Part shown: in pieces, positions 9,390 to 21,078 of the stretch | Position numbering within the stretch: the stretch's first letter is position 1 | Layout: every line of letters starts with the position of its first letter | Origin: Micromonospora haikouensis | Lineage (GTDB): Bacteria; Actinomycetota; Actinomycetes; Mycobacteriales; Micromonosporaceae | Assembly (NCBI RefSeq): GCF_900091595.1 | Contig: NZ_FMCW01000003.1 | Span: 196,375-260,374, forward strand | Direction of reading: 5' to 3' | DNA length: 64,000 nucleotides | Position numbers and translations under genes: made by a program | The notes under the pieces: generated by a model | Seen by the model: the letters and a program-made list of their open reading frames with translations, nothing else | What the model was told of the DNA's origin: nothing | Database searches by the model: none

Positions 9390-9952
9390 TCGTCCACAGG
9401 CGTGCCGGGACGCCTCGTGTTGACCCTCGACGCGGTTCAGGCCCCAGGATCGGCACATGCTCGTCCACAGTTTCCACACGCTGTCCACAGCCGGTTGTCC
9501 ACCGGCGGTGGAAAACTACGCAGGGTCCGACCCCGGTTACCCACAGGCTGTGGACAAACCCTGGGGACGGACCTGTGGATGCCTGTGGACACCTGTGGAC
9601 GATGCCGCCCGTCGCCCACAGGCAGGAGGACGGCTGTGGGCTTCCTGTTGAAGGTTCTGGGGACAACGACGCGAAGACCGGTGCGGCCCGTCCACAGGAC
9701 TGGGGAGAAAGTCGGTGGATAACCGGTGGATAACCGGTGGACGGCGGTGGACAACCCGGTGGATCGGAGGGCCTGTGGACGACCGGCCCGGTTTTACCCC
9801 GGGTTCTCCACAGGCTAACCACCGGTGGATAACGTGTCTGACCTGCGCAGACGCGGGTTTTCCACAGTTTGCACAGGTGCTACGAAGACGATGAGTTTGT
9901 TCTTCTAAGAGAACAAAAACCAATCATCACCGTTGGACTTCCTGTGGATGGG
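9390..9952. other. oriC: Replication origin oriC (DnaA-box cluster and AT-rich region)
   Basis: The dnaA-dnaN intergenic region holds about twenty DnaA-box-like nonamers on both strands. Examples are CTGTCCACA at 9481, TTGTCCACC at 9495, the exact complement of TTGTCCACA at 9549-9557, TGTGGACAC at 9584, and TTCTCCACA at 9804. Head-to-tail GGTGGA(T/C)AA-type boxes start at 9714, 9725, 9736, 9746 and 9758. Spacing there is 10-12 bases, close to one helical turn. Next to dnaN, 9888-9932 is clearly AT-richer than its surroundings and is the best candidate for the unwinding element. No gene is visible in 9312-10121. Confidence 0.95.
9714..9782. repeat. Helically phased DnaA-box array within oriC
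   Basis: Same-orientation boxes begin at 9714, 9725, 9736, 9746, 9758 and 9774. Two are identical GGTGGATAA, the others GGTGGACGG, GGTGGACAA, GGTGGATCG and TGTGGACGA. The first five steps are 11, 11, 10 and 12 bases, so bound DnaA molecules would face one side of the helix. This fits nucleation of a DnaA filament. Confidence 0.75.
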
Positions 9953-10121
9953 GCCGGAACGGCCGGAGACAGTCGCTCCGGCACCGGCCCGATCCACGGG
10001 GTCGGGCGCACAGCCGATGCCCGCGCGCCCTAAGGTGCGATGGGAACCCGCACAGTCGGGCGGGACGGTGGGCAGCGGTCGGCATGAGAGAGTTGTCGCT
10101 GACGTCGACGCGGAGGCATTG

Positions 10122-11255
10122 ATGAAGTTCCGAGTGGAGCGCGACGCGCTCGCCGAGGCCGTGGCGTGGACCGCGAAGAGCCTGCCCAACCGGCCGTCCG
10201 TGCCAGTCCTGGCCGGCGTGATGCTCCGGGTGACCGACGGCAACCTGCAGGTCTCCGGCTTCGACTACGAGGTCTCCAGCCAGGTGACCGTCGAGGTGCA
10301 GGGTGACGCCGACGGGGCCGCCCTGGTCTCCGGCCGGCTGCTCGCCGAGATCACCAAGGCACTCCCCGCGAAGCCGGTGGACATCGCCGCGGTCGGCGCG
10401 CACCTCGAACTGGTCTGCGGCAGCGCCCGGTTCACCCTGCCCACCATGCCGGTGGAGGACTACCCCGCCCTGCCCGAGATGCCGGAGAGCACCGGCACGG
10501 TCGACGCCGCCGCGTTCGCCGCCGCCGTCGCCCAGGTCGCCGTGGCCGCCGGCCGGGACGAGACGCTGCCGATGATGACCGGCGTCCGCATCGAGCTCTC
10601 GGGTGGCAACCTGGCGATGCTCGCCACCGACCGCTACCGGCTCGCCCTGCGCGAGATGGAGTGGCACCCGGACGACCCCGAGGTGAGCATCAACGCCCTG
10701 GTGCCGGCGCGCACCCTGCACGACACCGCCAAGGCCCTCGGTCCGCTCGGCGGGCACGTGACGATGGCCCTGTCCCAGGGGGCGGCCGGCGAGGGCATGA
10801 TCGGTTTCTCCGGCGGCACCCGGCGCACCACCAGCCGGCTGCTCGACGGCGCCAACTACCCGCCGGTGCGCTCGCTCTTCCCCGCCAGCCACAACGCCGA
10901 GGCCCGCCTCGCCGTCAGCACCCTCATCGAGGTCGTCAAGCGGGTGGCGCTGGTCGCCGAGCGCACCACCCCCGTGCTGCTCAGCTTCAGCTCCGACGGT
11001 CTCGTCGTGGAGGCGGGCGGCACCGAGGAGGCACGGGCCAGCGAGGCCATGGACGCCACCTTCACCGGCGACCCGCTGACCATCGGCTTCAACCCGCAGT
11101 ACCTCATCGACGGGCTGGCCAACCTGGGCGCCCAGTTCGCGCAGCTCGCGTTCGTCGACGCCTTCAAGCCGGCGGTGATTTCCCCCGCAGGCGAGGATGG
11201 CGAGGTCATCCCCGGGTACCGGTACCTCATCATGCCGATCCGCGTCTCCCGCTGA
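10122..11255 (+). CDS. dnaN: DNA polymerase III beta sliding clamp
   Basis: This is the processivity clamp that encircles DNA and tethers polymerase III and other DNA enzymes. It has 377 residues, starts MKFRVERDALAEAVAWTAK, and shows the three repeated clamp domains ending in PGYRYLIMPIRV. The ATG at 10122 is set by GGAGG 5 bases upstream. The open frame running back to 9933 lies in oriC and is not clamp-like. It is followed by gnd and recF in the order usual for Micromonosporaceae. Confidence 0.98.
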   Translation: MKFRVERDALAEAVAWTAKSLPNRPSVPVLAGVMLRVTDGNLQVSGFDYEVSSQVTVEVQGDADGAALVSGRLLAEITKALPAKPVDIAAVGAHLELVCGSARFTLPTMPVEDYPALPEMPESTGTVDAAAFAAAVAQVAVAAGRDETLPMMTGVRIELSGGNLAMLATDRYRLALREMEWHPDDPEVSINALVPARTLHDTAKALGPLGGHVTMALSQGAAGEGMIGFSGGTRRTTSRLLDGANYPPVRSLFPASHNAEARLAVSTLIEVVKRVALVAERTTPVLLSFSSDGLVVEAGGTEEARASEAMDATFTGDPLTIGFNPQYLIDGLANLGAQFAQLAFVDAFKPAVISPAGEDGEVIPGYRYLIMPIRVSR

Positions 11256-11295
11256 TCGCGCATACCCGACCCGGACGCAGCGGAGGTAGGAACAC

Positions 11296-12168
11296 ATGCA
11301 GCTCGGCCTCGTAGGACTCGGCCGCATGGGCGGCAACATGCGCGAGCGGCTGCGCGCCGCCGGTCACGAGGTGGTCGGCTACGACCGCAACGCCGACCGC
11401 AGCGACGTCACGAGCCTGGCCGAGCTGGCCGAGAAGCTCGACGGCCCCCGGGCCGTCTGGGTGATGGTCCCCGCCGGCGTCACCGACACCACCATCGACG
11501 CCGTCGCCGAGGTGCTCAGCGACGGCGACATCATCATCGACGGCGGCAACTCCCGGTTCAGCGACGACGCCCCCCGGGCCGAACGGCTCGACACGCGCGG
11601 CATCGGATACCTCGACGTCGGCGTCTCCGGCGGCGTCTGGGGCAAGGAAAACGGCTACGCCCTGATGGTCGGCGGCGCGCAGGAGCACGTCGACCGGCTG
11701 ATGCCGATCTTCGAGGCGCTCAAGCCGGCCGGCGAGCACGGCTTCGTGCACGCCGGCCCCGTCGGCGCCGGCCACTACGCCAAGATGGTGCACAACGGCA
11801 TCGAGTACGGCCTCATGCACGCCTACGCCGAGGGCTACGAGCTGCTCACCAAGTCCGAGCTGGTCACCAACGTGCCGGGCGTGTTCAAGTCCTGGCGCGA
11901 GGGCACCGTCGTCCAGTCCTGGCTGCTCGACCTGCTCGACCGCGCCCTCGACGAGGACCCGGACCTGTCCGACCTGAGCGGCTACACGGAGGACACCGGC
12001 GAGGGCCGGTGGACGGTCGACGAGGCCATCCGCCTGGCCGTGCCGCTGAACGTCATCGCCGCCTCGCTGTTCGCCCGCTTCACCTCCCGGCAGGAGGACT
12101 CTCCCGCCATGAAGGCCGTCGCCGCCCTGCGCCAGCAGTTCGGCGGCCACGCCGTCCACAAGCGCTGA
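11296..12168 (+). CDS. gnd: 6-phosphogluconate dehydrogenase, decarboxylating (short form)
   Basis: It oxidises and decarboxylates 6-phosphogluconate to ribulose 5-phosphate in the oxidative pentose phosphate pathway. At 290 residues it is the short GndA/YqeC-type enzyme (the long type has about 470). The N-terminal nucleotide-binding motif is [12 protein letters not shown]. The substrate motifs are [10 protein letters not shown] and [13 protein letters not shown], and the catalytic lysine is in [18 protein letters not shown] lies upstream of the ATG. Its placement between dnaN and recF is a recurrent actinobacterial arrangement. Confidence 0.95.
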   Translation: MQLGLVGLGRMGGNMRERLRAAGHEVVGYDRNADRSDVTSLAELAEKLDGPRAVWVMVPAGVTDTTIDAVAEVLSDGDIIIDGGNSRFSDDAPRAERLDTRGIGYLDVGVSGGVWGKENGYALMVGGAQEHVDRLMPIFEALKPAGEHGFVHAGPVGAGHYAKMVHNGIEYGLMHAYAEGYELLTKSELVTNVPGVFKSWREGTVVQSWLLDLLDRALDEDPDLSDLSGYTEDTGEGRWTVDEAIRLAVPLNVIAASLFARFTSRQEDSPAMKAVAALRQQFGGHAVHKR

Positions 12169-12184
12169 GCGGCGTCCGCCACCC

Positions 12185-13318
12185 GTGTACGTCCGCCGGC
12201 TCGAACTGGTCGACTTCCGCTCCTACGAGCGGGTCGCCGTCGACCTCGAACCCGGCTCCAACGTCCTGGTCGGCGCCAACGGCACCGGCAAGACCAACCT
12301 CGTCGAGGCGCTCGGCTACGTGGCGACCCTGGGCTCGCACCGGGTCGCCACGGACGCCCCGCTGGTGCGGCTGGGCGCCACGTCGGCCGTGATCCGCTGC
12401 GCGGTGGCGCACGACGGCCGGGAACTGCTGGTCGAGCTGGAGATCGTCCCCGGCAAGGCCAACCGGGCCCGGCTGGGCCGTTCACCCGCCCGGCGGGCCC
12501 GCGACGTCCTCGGCGCGCTGCGCATGGTGCTGTTCGCCCCGGAGGACCTGGAACTCGTCCGCGGCGATCCGGCGGAACGCCGCCGCTACCTCGACGACCT
12601 GCTGGTCAGCCGCCAGCCCCGCTACGCCGGGGTGCGCGCCGACTACGAACGCGTCGTCAAGCAGCGCAACGCCCTGCTGCGCACCGCGTACCTGGCCCGC
12701 AAGACCGGCGGGTCGCGCGGCGGGGACCTGTCCACGCTCGCCGTCTGGGACACCCACCTCGCCCGGCACGGGGCCGAGCTGCTCGCCGGCAGGCTGGAAC
12801 TCGTCGCCGCGCTCGGCCCGCACGTCACCAAGGCCTACGACGCGGTCGCCGCCGGCAAGGGCGCGGCGGGCATCACGTACCGGCCGTCGGTGGAACTGAC
12901 GGACCCGGTGGCGGACCGGGCGGCGCTGGCCGAGACGCTGCTCGCGGCGTTGGCCGAGTCCCGGTCCGCCGAGGTGGAGCGCGGCACCACGCTCGTCGGC
13001 CCGCACCGCGACGACCTGGCCCTCACCCTCGGCCCGCTGCCCGCCAAGGGGTACGCCAGCCACGGCGAGTCCTGGTCGTTCGCCCTGGCCCTGCGGCTGG
13101 CCGGATACGACCTGCTCCGCTCCGACGGCATCGAGCCGGTGCTGGTGCTCGACGACGTCTTCGCCGAGCTCGACGCGGGCCGCCGCGAGCGGCTGGCGGG
13201 GCTGGTCGGCGGGGCGAGCCAACTGCTGGTGACCTGCGCCGTGGACGACGACGTACCGACCGGCCTGCACGGCGTCCGCTACCAGGTCGGCGAGGGTGAG
13301 GTGCGCCGTGCCGGATGA
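12185..13318 (+). CDS. recF: DNA replication/repair protein RecF
   Basis: This SMC-like ATPase acts with RecO and RecR in gap repair by loading RecA. It has 377 residues with a GTG start. Walker A GANGTGKT lies at 30-37, the signature region [15 protein letters not shown] follows, and Walker B is [13 protein letters not shown] near the C-terminus. It starts 16 bases after gnd, and its end overlaps the dciA-like gene by 11 bases, so the genes are co-expressed. Confidence 0.97.
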   Translation: MYVRRLELVDFRSYERVAVDLEPGSNVLVGANGTGKTNLVEALGYVATLGSHRVATDAPLVRLGATSAVIRCAVAHDGRELLVELEIVPGKANRARLGRSPARRARDVLGALRMVLFAPEDLELVRGDPAERRRYLDDLLVSRQPRYAGVRADYERVVKQRNALLRTAYLARKTGGSRGGDLSTLAVWDTHLARHGAELLAGRLELVAALGPHVTKAYDAVAAGKGAAGITYRPSVELTDPVADRAALAETLLAALAESRSAEVERGTTLVGPHRDDLALTLGPLPAKGYASHGESWSFALALRLAGYDLLRSDGIEPVLVLDDVFAELDAGRRERLAGLVGGASQLLVTCAVDDDVPTGLHGVRYQVGEGEVRRAG

Positions 13319-13994
13319 GCAGGAGCTGCCGCCGGCCCGGCTCGGGCCCCGTACCCCCGCCGTGGGGCCGGCTGGCCGGGACGCCGCAGCCCCGGGCGGC
13401 GGCGCACGCCGCGGCGCCGGCCGGGCGGCCGACGGGACCGGACGGTCCGACGGCCCGGCCGCCGCGGGCGGTGGCGACGCGCCCGCCGGGGCGGCGGGGC
13501 CGGAACTGGCCCGGGCGGTGCTGGACGCCGCGCGGGCCCGCCGCGAGACGGCGGCCAAGAACCGCCGGCGCAGCGTCGTCTCCGGCGACGGCGAGGGCGG
13601 CCGGCGGCTACGCGGCTATTCCGGCCCCGGGCCGGACCCCCGCGACCCGCAGCCGCTGGGTGTCGTGCTGGGCCGGCTGATGAAGGCGCGCGGCTGGGAG
13701 CAGCCGGCCGCCGAGGCGACCGTGTTCGGCGCGTGGGAGCGGGTCGTCGGCCCCGAGGTGGCCCAGAACAGCCGCCCGGTCAAGCTGGAGGACGGCGAGC
13801 TGACCGTCGAGGCCCGGTCCACCGCGTGGGCGACGCAGCTGCGGCTGCTCGCCGCCTCGCTGCTCCGGCAGATCGCCAGCGAGGTGGGCCACAACGTGGT
13901 GCGCAAGCTGCACATCCACGGGCCGGCCGCGCCGTCCTGGTCCCGGGGGCCGCGCCGCGTCCGGGGCCGGGGCCCCCGCGACACGTACGGCTGA
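13308..13994 (+). CDS. DciA-like DUF721 protein (probable helicase-loader family)
   Basis: The 228-residue protein has a Pro/Ala/Gly-rich, probably disordered N-terminus (about 1-105) and a C-terminal DUF721 domain. Key segments are [33 protein letters not shown], split here as [10 protein letters not shown] and [15 protein letters not shown], then [16 protein letters not shown]721 includes DciA, the ancestral loader or operator of the replicative helicase DnaB, which fits a place beside dnaN and recF. I prefer the GTG at 13308 with GTGAGG six bases upstream. A GTG at 13296 is the alternative. It ends with a basic Arg/Gly-rich tail. Confidence 0.85.
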   Translation: MPDEQELPPARLGPRTPAVGPAGRDAAAPGGGARRGAGRAADGTGRSDGPAAAGGGDAPAGAAGPELARAVLDAARARRETAAKNRRRSVVSGDGEGGRRLRGYSGPGPDPRDPQPLGVVLGRLMKARGWEQPAAEATVFGAWERVVGPEVAQNSRPVKLEDGELTVEARSTAWATQLRLLAASLLRQIASEVGHNVVRKLHIHGPAAPSWSRGPRRVRGRGPRDTYG

Positions 13995-14050
13995 CGCCCG
14001 GGCCGCGCGGGCGGGCGGGCCTGGGCCGCCTCGGGCGGGCCGGCCGCGCG

Positions 14051-14105
14051 ATGTCGGCGACGTGGCGGTATCCCGGCCGCCCGGATACCGCCACGTCGCC
14101 GACAT
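14051..14105. terminator. Long perfect inverted repeat, probable bidirectional terminator
   Basis: Arms of 23 bases at 14051-14073 and 14083-14105 are perfectly complementary around a 9-base loop. It lies between the convergent dciA-like gene (stop at 13994) and the unknown minus-strand gene (stop at 14148), as expected of a shared terminator. The arms are much longer than needed and there is no U tract, so a repeat-element origin is possible. Confidence 0.6.
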
Positions 14106-14147
14106 GGAGTCGATCACCACGCGCGGGACGGGCCGGTGCCGGGCCGA

Positions 14148-14702
14148 TCAGGCGTCGGCGTAGACGGCGAAGCCCCGGTCGGCGCAGCGGCGGTAGAAGG
14201 CCGCCAGCACACCCAGCTCGGCGCAGGTGAAGTCCCACTGCGGCGGGTCGCCGTTCTCGTCGCGCAGCCCGTCCAGGCGGGTGTCGAGCCAGCGCAACTG
14301 CTGCTCGGCGAGGCGGCCGTCGCCGAGCAGCCCACGCAGCACGGTGCTGACCGAGTCGAAGGTGACCGTCTCCCCGTGCGGCCGGTGACCGGCCACGAAG
14401 CGCTCGATCCCGCCGGCGATCCAGGCGCAGCCGTCCGGGTCGATCACCGGGTCCTCGTCCTCGGCCGCGTTCTCCGTGGCGTAGAGCACATTCTCCAGCC
14501 CGAGCAGCAGGTCGACCAGCTCCGTGTAGGCGGTCGCCCGGACCGTGCCGGTCTTTGCGATGTGTTCGGCGAGAGCCGCCGTCGGCGCGGAGATCCGCGG
14601 CAGGTCGACGATCTCGCCGAAGTCGACGAACTCGGCCGGTGCGACCGGATCGTAGAAGCGGCCGGTCCGCGGCCAGTGCACCGCGACGTTGTCCAGCCCC
14701 AT
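14148..14702 (-). CDS. Conserved-looking hypothetical protein
   Basis: I do not recognise this 184-residue soluble acidic protein. It starts MGLDNVAVHWPRTGRFYDP, contains LVDLLLGLENVLYATENAAEDEDP and a Trp-containing WIAGGIERFVAG segment, and ends CAELGVLAAFYRRCADRGFAVYADA. There is no signal peptide or membrane segment. AAGGGGTG lies about 8 bases before the ATG. It is transcribed against the replication operon, between recF/dciA and gyrB. Codon use is as GC-biased as its neighbours, so it is a real gene of unknown function. Confidence 0.8.
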   Translation of the reverse strand: MGLDNVAVHWPRTGRFYDPVAPAEFVDFGEIVDLPRISAPTAALAEHIAKTGTVRATAYTELVDLLLGLENVLYATENAAEDEDPVIDPDGCAWIAGGIERFVAGHRPHGETVTFDSVSTVLRGLLGDGRLAEQQLRWLDTRLDGLRDENGDPPQWDFTCAELGVLAAFYRRCADRGFAVYADA

Positions 14703-14953
14703 CTGGCGTCACCCCTTGAGAGCACGTGTCGAAGCGTTCGGGTCGATCGTCCGGTTCCGACCGGAAAAGATCAAGACCGGCCACGCTGGGCGCCGCAAAC
14801 CTACGCCCACCGTCCCTCCCGCCGCGACCCCCACCCCCCGAGTCCCGGCGGCGGCGCCGCCACCCGATCCGGGGCTCGCCCGTAGGGGGAGTCGCGGGTG
14901 GCGCGGATCGGCCGGCTACGGAGTTCTCAGCCGCCGCGAAGGGGTGCCGAGTG

Positions 14954-14982
14954 GCGGTTCTGTCGTCTGCGCACAGTAAGAT
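14954..14982 (+). promoter_or_regulatory. Candidate gyrB promoter
   Basis: TAAGAT at 14977-14982 is a good -10 hexamer in an AT-richer spot, with only a weak -35 (GCGGTT at 14954-14959, spacer 17). It would give gyrB a leader of about 230 bases. The remainder of 14703-15219 shows no convincing gene. Confidence 0.35.
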
Positions 14983-14985
14983 TGA

Positions 14986-17166
<2,181 letters not shown>

Positions 17167-17219
17167 CGGAGCCGGCGGGACCGCCCGGCCGTCCACCGGC
17201 GGCCCGCCGATCCACAGAG

Positions 17220-17259
17220 TTATCCACAGTGTGGCCGGTTTCCACAGCGGTTATCCACA
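17220..17259. promoter_or_regulatory. Two perfect DnaA boxes between gyrB and gyrA
   Basis: TTATCCACA occurs exactly at 17220-17228 and again at 17251-17259, in the same orientation 31 bases apart. Weaker matches lie nearby (CGATCCACA ending at 17216, TTTCCACA near 17240). This is outside oriC, in the 129-base gap directly before gyrA. Confidence 0.85.
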
Positions 17260-17295
17260 GCACGAAACCGACTCTGATTCTGATAAGGGTTAACA

Positions 17296-20200
17296 GTGAC
17301 CGATACCCCCGAGTCCACCCCGAGCGAGCCCGAGGTCCCCGAGACCCCCGCCGCCGCAGTCGTGGCGCACGACCGGATCGAGCCGGTCGGGCTCGAGGTG
17401 GAGATGCAGCGCTCCTACCTCGACTACGCCATGAGCGTCATCGTCGGGCGGGCACTGCCGGACGTCCGGGACGGGCTCAAGCCGGTCCACCGCAAGATCC
17501 TCTACGCCATGTTCGACTCCGGCTACCGGCCGGACCGCGGCTACGTGAAGTGTTCCCGCGTCGTCGGAGACGTGATGGGTCAGTTCCACCCGCACGGCGA
17601 CTCGGCGATCTACGACGCGCTGGTCCGGATGGCGCAGCCCTGGTCGCTGCGCTACCCGCTGGTCGACGGCAACGGCAACTTCGGTTCGCCCGGAAACGAC
17701 CCGGCTGCGGCGATGAGATATTGTATCACCGGTAATGTCCGTATTCGTACCGCCGACGGCGCGGTCCGGATCGGTGACGTCGTCCCCGACGCCGCGCCGA
17801 GCAGCGAGACCGACATCGAGCTGAAGGTCCGCGACCGCAACGGCGACCTGGTCCGCGCCTCCAAGTTCTTCCACTCCGGCGAGCACCCGACGCTGCGGCT
17901 GCGCACCCGCGAGGGGTACGAGCTGACCGGCACCCACAACCACCCGGTGCTCTGCCTGGTCGACGTGGCCGGCGTGCCGACCCTGCTGTGGAAGCTGCTC
18001 GCCGAGATCGGCCCCGGCGACCGGGTGGTCATCCAGCGGACGGTGCCGGAGGAGATCGGCTACCCGATGCTGGAGCACGTCGAGGCGGCCGTCCTCGCCG
18101 GTGCCCTAGTCAGTGAGGGTTGGATCTCCGACGCATGGGTCGAGTTCGCCAACGCGGATCGTGGGTTCTTCACTCGGGTTGTCGCGGCCTTCGACCTGGC
18201 CATCGGTGGCAAGCGTTGGTTCAGCGAAGAGGTCATGCCATCCGGCAAGACCCTGCACCGCCTTCGCGCAAGCGTTCGGCAGCTCGCGACTACAGCCCTC
18301 GGCGAGCTGGTCGGGGCGCGGAGTGCCGCAAAGTTCGTGCCGGAGTTCGTCTGGCGGGGGCCGGCGGCGATCAAGCGGGCCTTCCTCCAGGCCCTGTTCG
18401 AGGGCGACGGCTCGTCGTCGGTGCTGCCCCGCAACACCATCCAGATCTCGTACTCGACCCGCAGCGAGCGGCTGGCCCGCGAGGTGCAGCAGCTCCTGCT
18501 GGAGTTCGGCGTCATCAGCCGGCAGTGCCCGTACGACAACGGCGAGATCAAGGTGGTGGTGACCAACCGCCGCGACGCCCGGATCTTCGCCCAGCAGGTC
18601 GGCTTCCTCGGCCGCAAGCAGGTCAAGCTGGAGTCGGAGCTGGCCCAGGTGCCGGCGAGCAGCACCGCGCTCTCCGGCGACCACGTGCCGCTGGTCGGCG
18701 ACTTCATCCGCGAGCACGGCGCCACCCGGTGGACCGAGCGGGACTGGCTGCGCCGGCACAACGTCGACCGGATCGAGCGCTGGGAGCGGGACCGCGAGGA
18801 GATCGTGGCCCGGATCACCGAGCGCGAGGTGCTCGACGTGGTTGAGCCGCTGGTCGACGGCCGGTTCTACTACGCCGAGGTGGCCAGCGTCACGGACGCC
18901 GGGGTGCAGCCGGTCTACAGCATCCGGGTGGACACGGACGACCACTCGTTCGTCTCCGACGGGTTCGTCAGCCACAACACGGAGTGCAAGCTCGACCCGC
19001 TGGCGATGGAGATGCTGCGGGACATCGACGAGGACACCGTCGACCTGCAGGACAACTACGACGGCCGGGCCAAGGAGCCCACCATCCTGCCGTCGCGGAT
19101 CCCGAACCTGCTGATCAACGGTTCCGAGGGCATCGCGGTCGGCATGGCCACGAAGATCCCGCCGCACAACCTGCGCGAGATCGGCGCGGCGGTGCAGTGG
19201 TGCCTGGAGAACCCGGACGTCGACGAGGCGACGACCCTCGACGCGCTCATCGAGATCGTCAAGGGTCCTGACTTCCCGACCCACGGTCTGATCGTGGGCA
19301 CCCAGGCGATCCAGGACGCGTACCGCACGGGTCGCGGGTCGATCCGGATGCGGGCCGTGGTGGAGGTGGAGGAGGACAAGCGGGGCCGCCCGGCGCTGGT
19401 GGTCAGCGAGCTGCCCTACCAGGTGAACCCGGACAACCTGGCCGAGCGGATCGCGGAGCTGATCAAGGAGGGCAAGCTCGCCGGCATCGCCGACATCCGG
19501 GACGAGTCCTCGGGGCGTACGGGCATGCGGATCGTGCTCGTGCTCAAGCGCGACGCGGTCGCCAAGGTGGTGCTGAACAACCTCTACAAGCACACCCAGC
19601 TCCAGGAGACGTTCGGCGCGAACATGCTGGCGCTGGTCGACGGGGTGCCGCGCACGCTGAACCTGGCCCAGTTCATCCGCTACTACGTCGAGCACCAGAT
19701 CGAGGTGATCCGGCGGCGGACGGCGTTCCGGCTGCGCAAGGCCGAGGAGCGGGCGCACATCCTGCGCGGCCTGAGCAAGGCGCTGGACGCACTGGACGAG
19801 GTGATCGCCCTGATCCGGCGGTCGCCGACGGTGGAGGACGCCCGGCAGGGCCTGATCCGGCTGCTGGAGATCGACGAGATCCAGGCGACCGCGATCCTGG
19901 ACATGCAGCTGCGCCGGCTGGCGGCCCTGGAGCGGCAGCGGATCCTCGACGATCTGGCGAAGCTGGAGCTGGAGATCGCCGACCTGAAGGACATCCTGGC
20001 CAAGCCGGAGCGGCAGCGGCGGATCGTCTCGGAGGAACTGGGCGAGATCATCGCGAAGTGGGGCGACGAGCGGCGTACGAAGATCGTGCCGTTCGACGGC
20101 GAGGTCTCGATGGAGGACCTGATCGCCCGCGAGGACGTGGTGGTGACGATCACCCGCACCGGGTACGCGAAGCGGACGAAGGTCGACCTGTACCGCTCGC

Positions 20201-21075
20201 AGCGGCGTGGCGGGAAGGGCGTCAGCGGGGCCACGCTGCGGCAGGACGACATCGTCAGCCACTTCTTCGTGTGCTCGACGCACGACTGGATCCTGTTCTT
20301 CACGAACAAGGGCCGGGTGTACCGGGCCAAGGCGTACGAGCTTCCGGAAGCCAGTAGGGTAGCCAAGGGCCAACACGTGGCCAATCTGCTCGCTTTCCAA
20401 GCGGACGAGCAGATCGCGCAGATCATCGAAATCCCGAACTACCAGGTGGCCCCCTACCTGGTACTGGCCACGAAGAACGGCCTGGTGAAGAAGACGCGGC
20501 TCGAGGAGTTCGACTCCAACCGTTCCGGCGGAGTCATCGCGATCAACCTGCGCGATGAGGACGAGCTGGTCGGTGCTGCCCTCGTCGCCCCGTCCGACGA
20601 TCTGCTGCTGGTGTCGAAGAACGCGCAGGCGATCCGCTTCAACGCCACGGACGAGGCGCTGCGGCCGATGGGTCGGGCCACGTCGGGTGTGATCGGCATG
20701 CGGTTCAGCGACGAGGACGTCCTGCTGGCCATGGAGGTGGTCCGCGAGGGGCTGGACGTCCTGGTGGCCACGAACGGGGGATATGCGAAACGTACCCCGA
20801 TCGAGGAATACCCGGTGCAGGGCCGGGGAGGTAAGGGCGTGCTGACTGCGAAGATCACCGAGCGCCGCGGTGGTCTGGTCGGCGCTGTGGTGATCCACCC
20901 GGACGACGAGCTGTTCGCGATCACCAGCAACGGTGGCGTCATCCGGACTCCGGTGAAGCCTGTACGCCGTACGCGTGACCGGAACACAATGGGGGTCAAG
21001 CTGATGGACCTCCCGGACGGCGTGACTATCGTGGCGATTGCTCGCAATGCCGACGAGCCTGACGAACAGGACTAG
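17296..21075 (+). CDS. gyrA: DNA gyrase subunit A precursor containing an intein
   Basis: This is the DNA-cleaving subunit of gyrase. The 1259-residue precursor comprises an N-extein (1-142), a 419-residue intein (143-561) and a C-extein (562-1259), giving mature GyrA of 840 residues. The catalytic tyrosine is Tyr-142 in AAAMRY, and the sequence resumes with [19 protein letters not shown]. The rest has the normal breakage-reunion domain and the beta-pinwheel domain, with a GyrA-box-like motif (QRRGGKGV) near 972 and an acidic tail. The GTG start has AAGGG 7 bases upstream. Activity depends on splicing, since the intein separates the active-site Tyr from the following Thr. Confidence 0.98.
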   Translation: MTDTPESTPSEPEVPETPAAAVVAHDRIEPVGLEVEMQRSYLDYAMSVIVGRALPDVRDGLKPVHRKILYAMFDSGYRPDRGYVKCSRVVGDVMGQFHPHGDSAIYDALVRMAQPWSLRYPLVDGNGNFGSPGNDPAAAMRYCITGNVRIRTADGAVRIGDVVPDAAPSSETDIELKVRDRNGDLVRASKFFHSGEHPTLRLRTREGYELTGTHNHPVLCLVDVAGVPTLLWKLLAEIGPGDRVVIQRTVPEEIGYPMLEHVEAAVLAGALVSEGWISDAWVEFANADRGFFTRVVAAFDLAIGGKRWFSEEVMPSGKTLHRLRASVRQLATTALGELVGARSAAKFVPEFVWRGPAAIKRAFLQALFEGDGSSSVLPRNTIQISYSTRSERLAREVQQLLLEFGVISRQCPYDNGEIKVVVTNRRDARIFAQQVGFLGRKQVKLESELAQVPASSTALSGDHVPLVGDFIREHGATRWTERDWLRRHNVDRIERWERDREEIVARITEREVLDVVEPLVDGRFYYAEVASVTDAGVQPVYSIRVDTDDHSFVSDGFVSHNTECKLDPLAMEMLRDIDEDTVDLQDNYDGRAKEPTILPSRIPNLLINGSEGIAVGMATKIPPHNLREIGAAVQWCLENPDVDEATTLDALIEIVKGPDFPTHGLIVGTQAIQDAYRTGRGSIRMRAVVEVEEDKRGRPALVVSELPYQVNPDNLAERIAELIKEGKLAGIADIRDESSGRTGMRIVLVLKRDAVAKVVLNNLYKHTQLQETFGANMLALVDGVPRTLNLAQFIRYYVEHQIEVIRRRTAFRLRKAEERAHILRGLSKALDALDEVIALIRRSPTVEDARQGLIRLLEIDEIQATAILDMQLRRLAALERQRILDDLAKLELEIADLKDILAKPERQRRIVSEELGEIIAKWGDERRTKIVPFDGEVSMEDLIAREDVVVTITRTGYAKRTKVDLYRSQRRGGKGVSGATLRQDDIVSHFFVCSTHDWILFFTNKGRVYRAKAYELPEASRVAKGQHVANLLAFQADEQIAQIIEIPNYQVAPYLVLATKNGLVKKTRLEEFDSNRSGGVIAINLRDEDELVGAALVAPSDDLLLVSKNAQAIRFNATDEALRPMGRATSGVIGMRFSDEDVLLAMEVVREGLDVLVATNGGYAKRTPIEEYPVQGRGGKGVLTAKITERRGGLVGAVVIHPDDELFAITSNGGVIRTPVKPVRRTRDRNTMGVKLMDLPDGVTIVAIARNADEPDEQD
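17722..18978 (+). mobile_element. GyrA intein with LAGLIDADG homing endonuclease
   Basis: Protein splicing element of 419 residues. It begins [13 protein letters not shown] (Cys-1), has the block-B motif [10 protein letters not shown], and ends with the block F/G region [16 protein letters not shown] to GFVSHN before extein Thr-562. Two LAGLIDADG-type helices are visible, [10 protein letters not shown] (near precursor residue 266) and [10 protein letters not shown] (near 362), so the homing endonuclease domain looks intact. The insertion point is the same as the known mycobacterial GyrA inteins. The codons around the N-junction (AGA TAT | TGT ATC ACC GGT AAT) are unusually AT-rich for this genome. 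Confidence 0.96.
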
Positions 21076-21078
21076 TTG

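Noticed and set aside
9933..10121. N-terminal extension of dnaN into oriC
   Set aside because: The ATG at 10122 has an ideal GGAGG and gives the canonical clamp N-terminus. The upstream part contains DnaA-box sequence.
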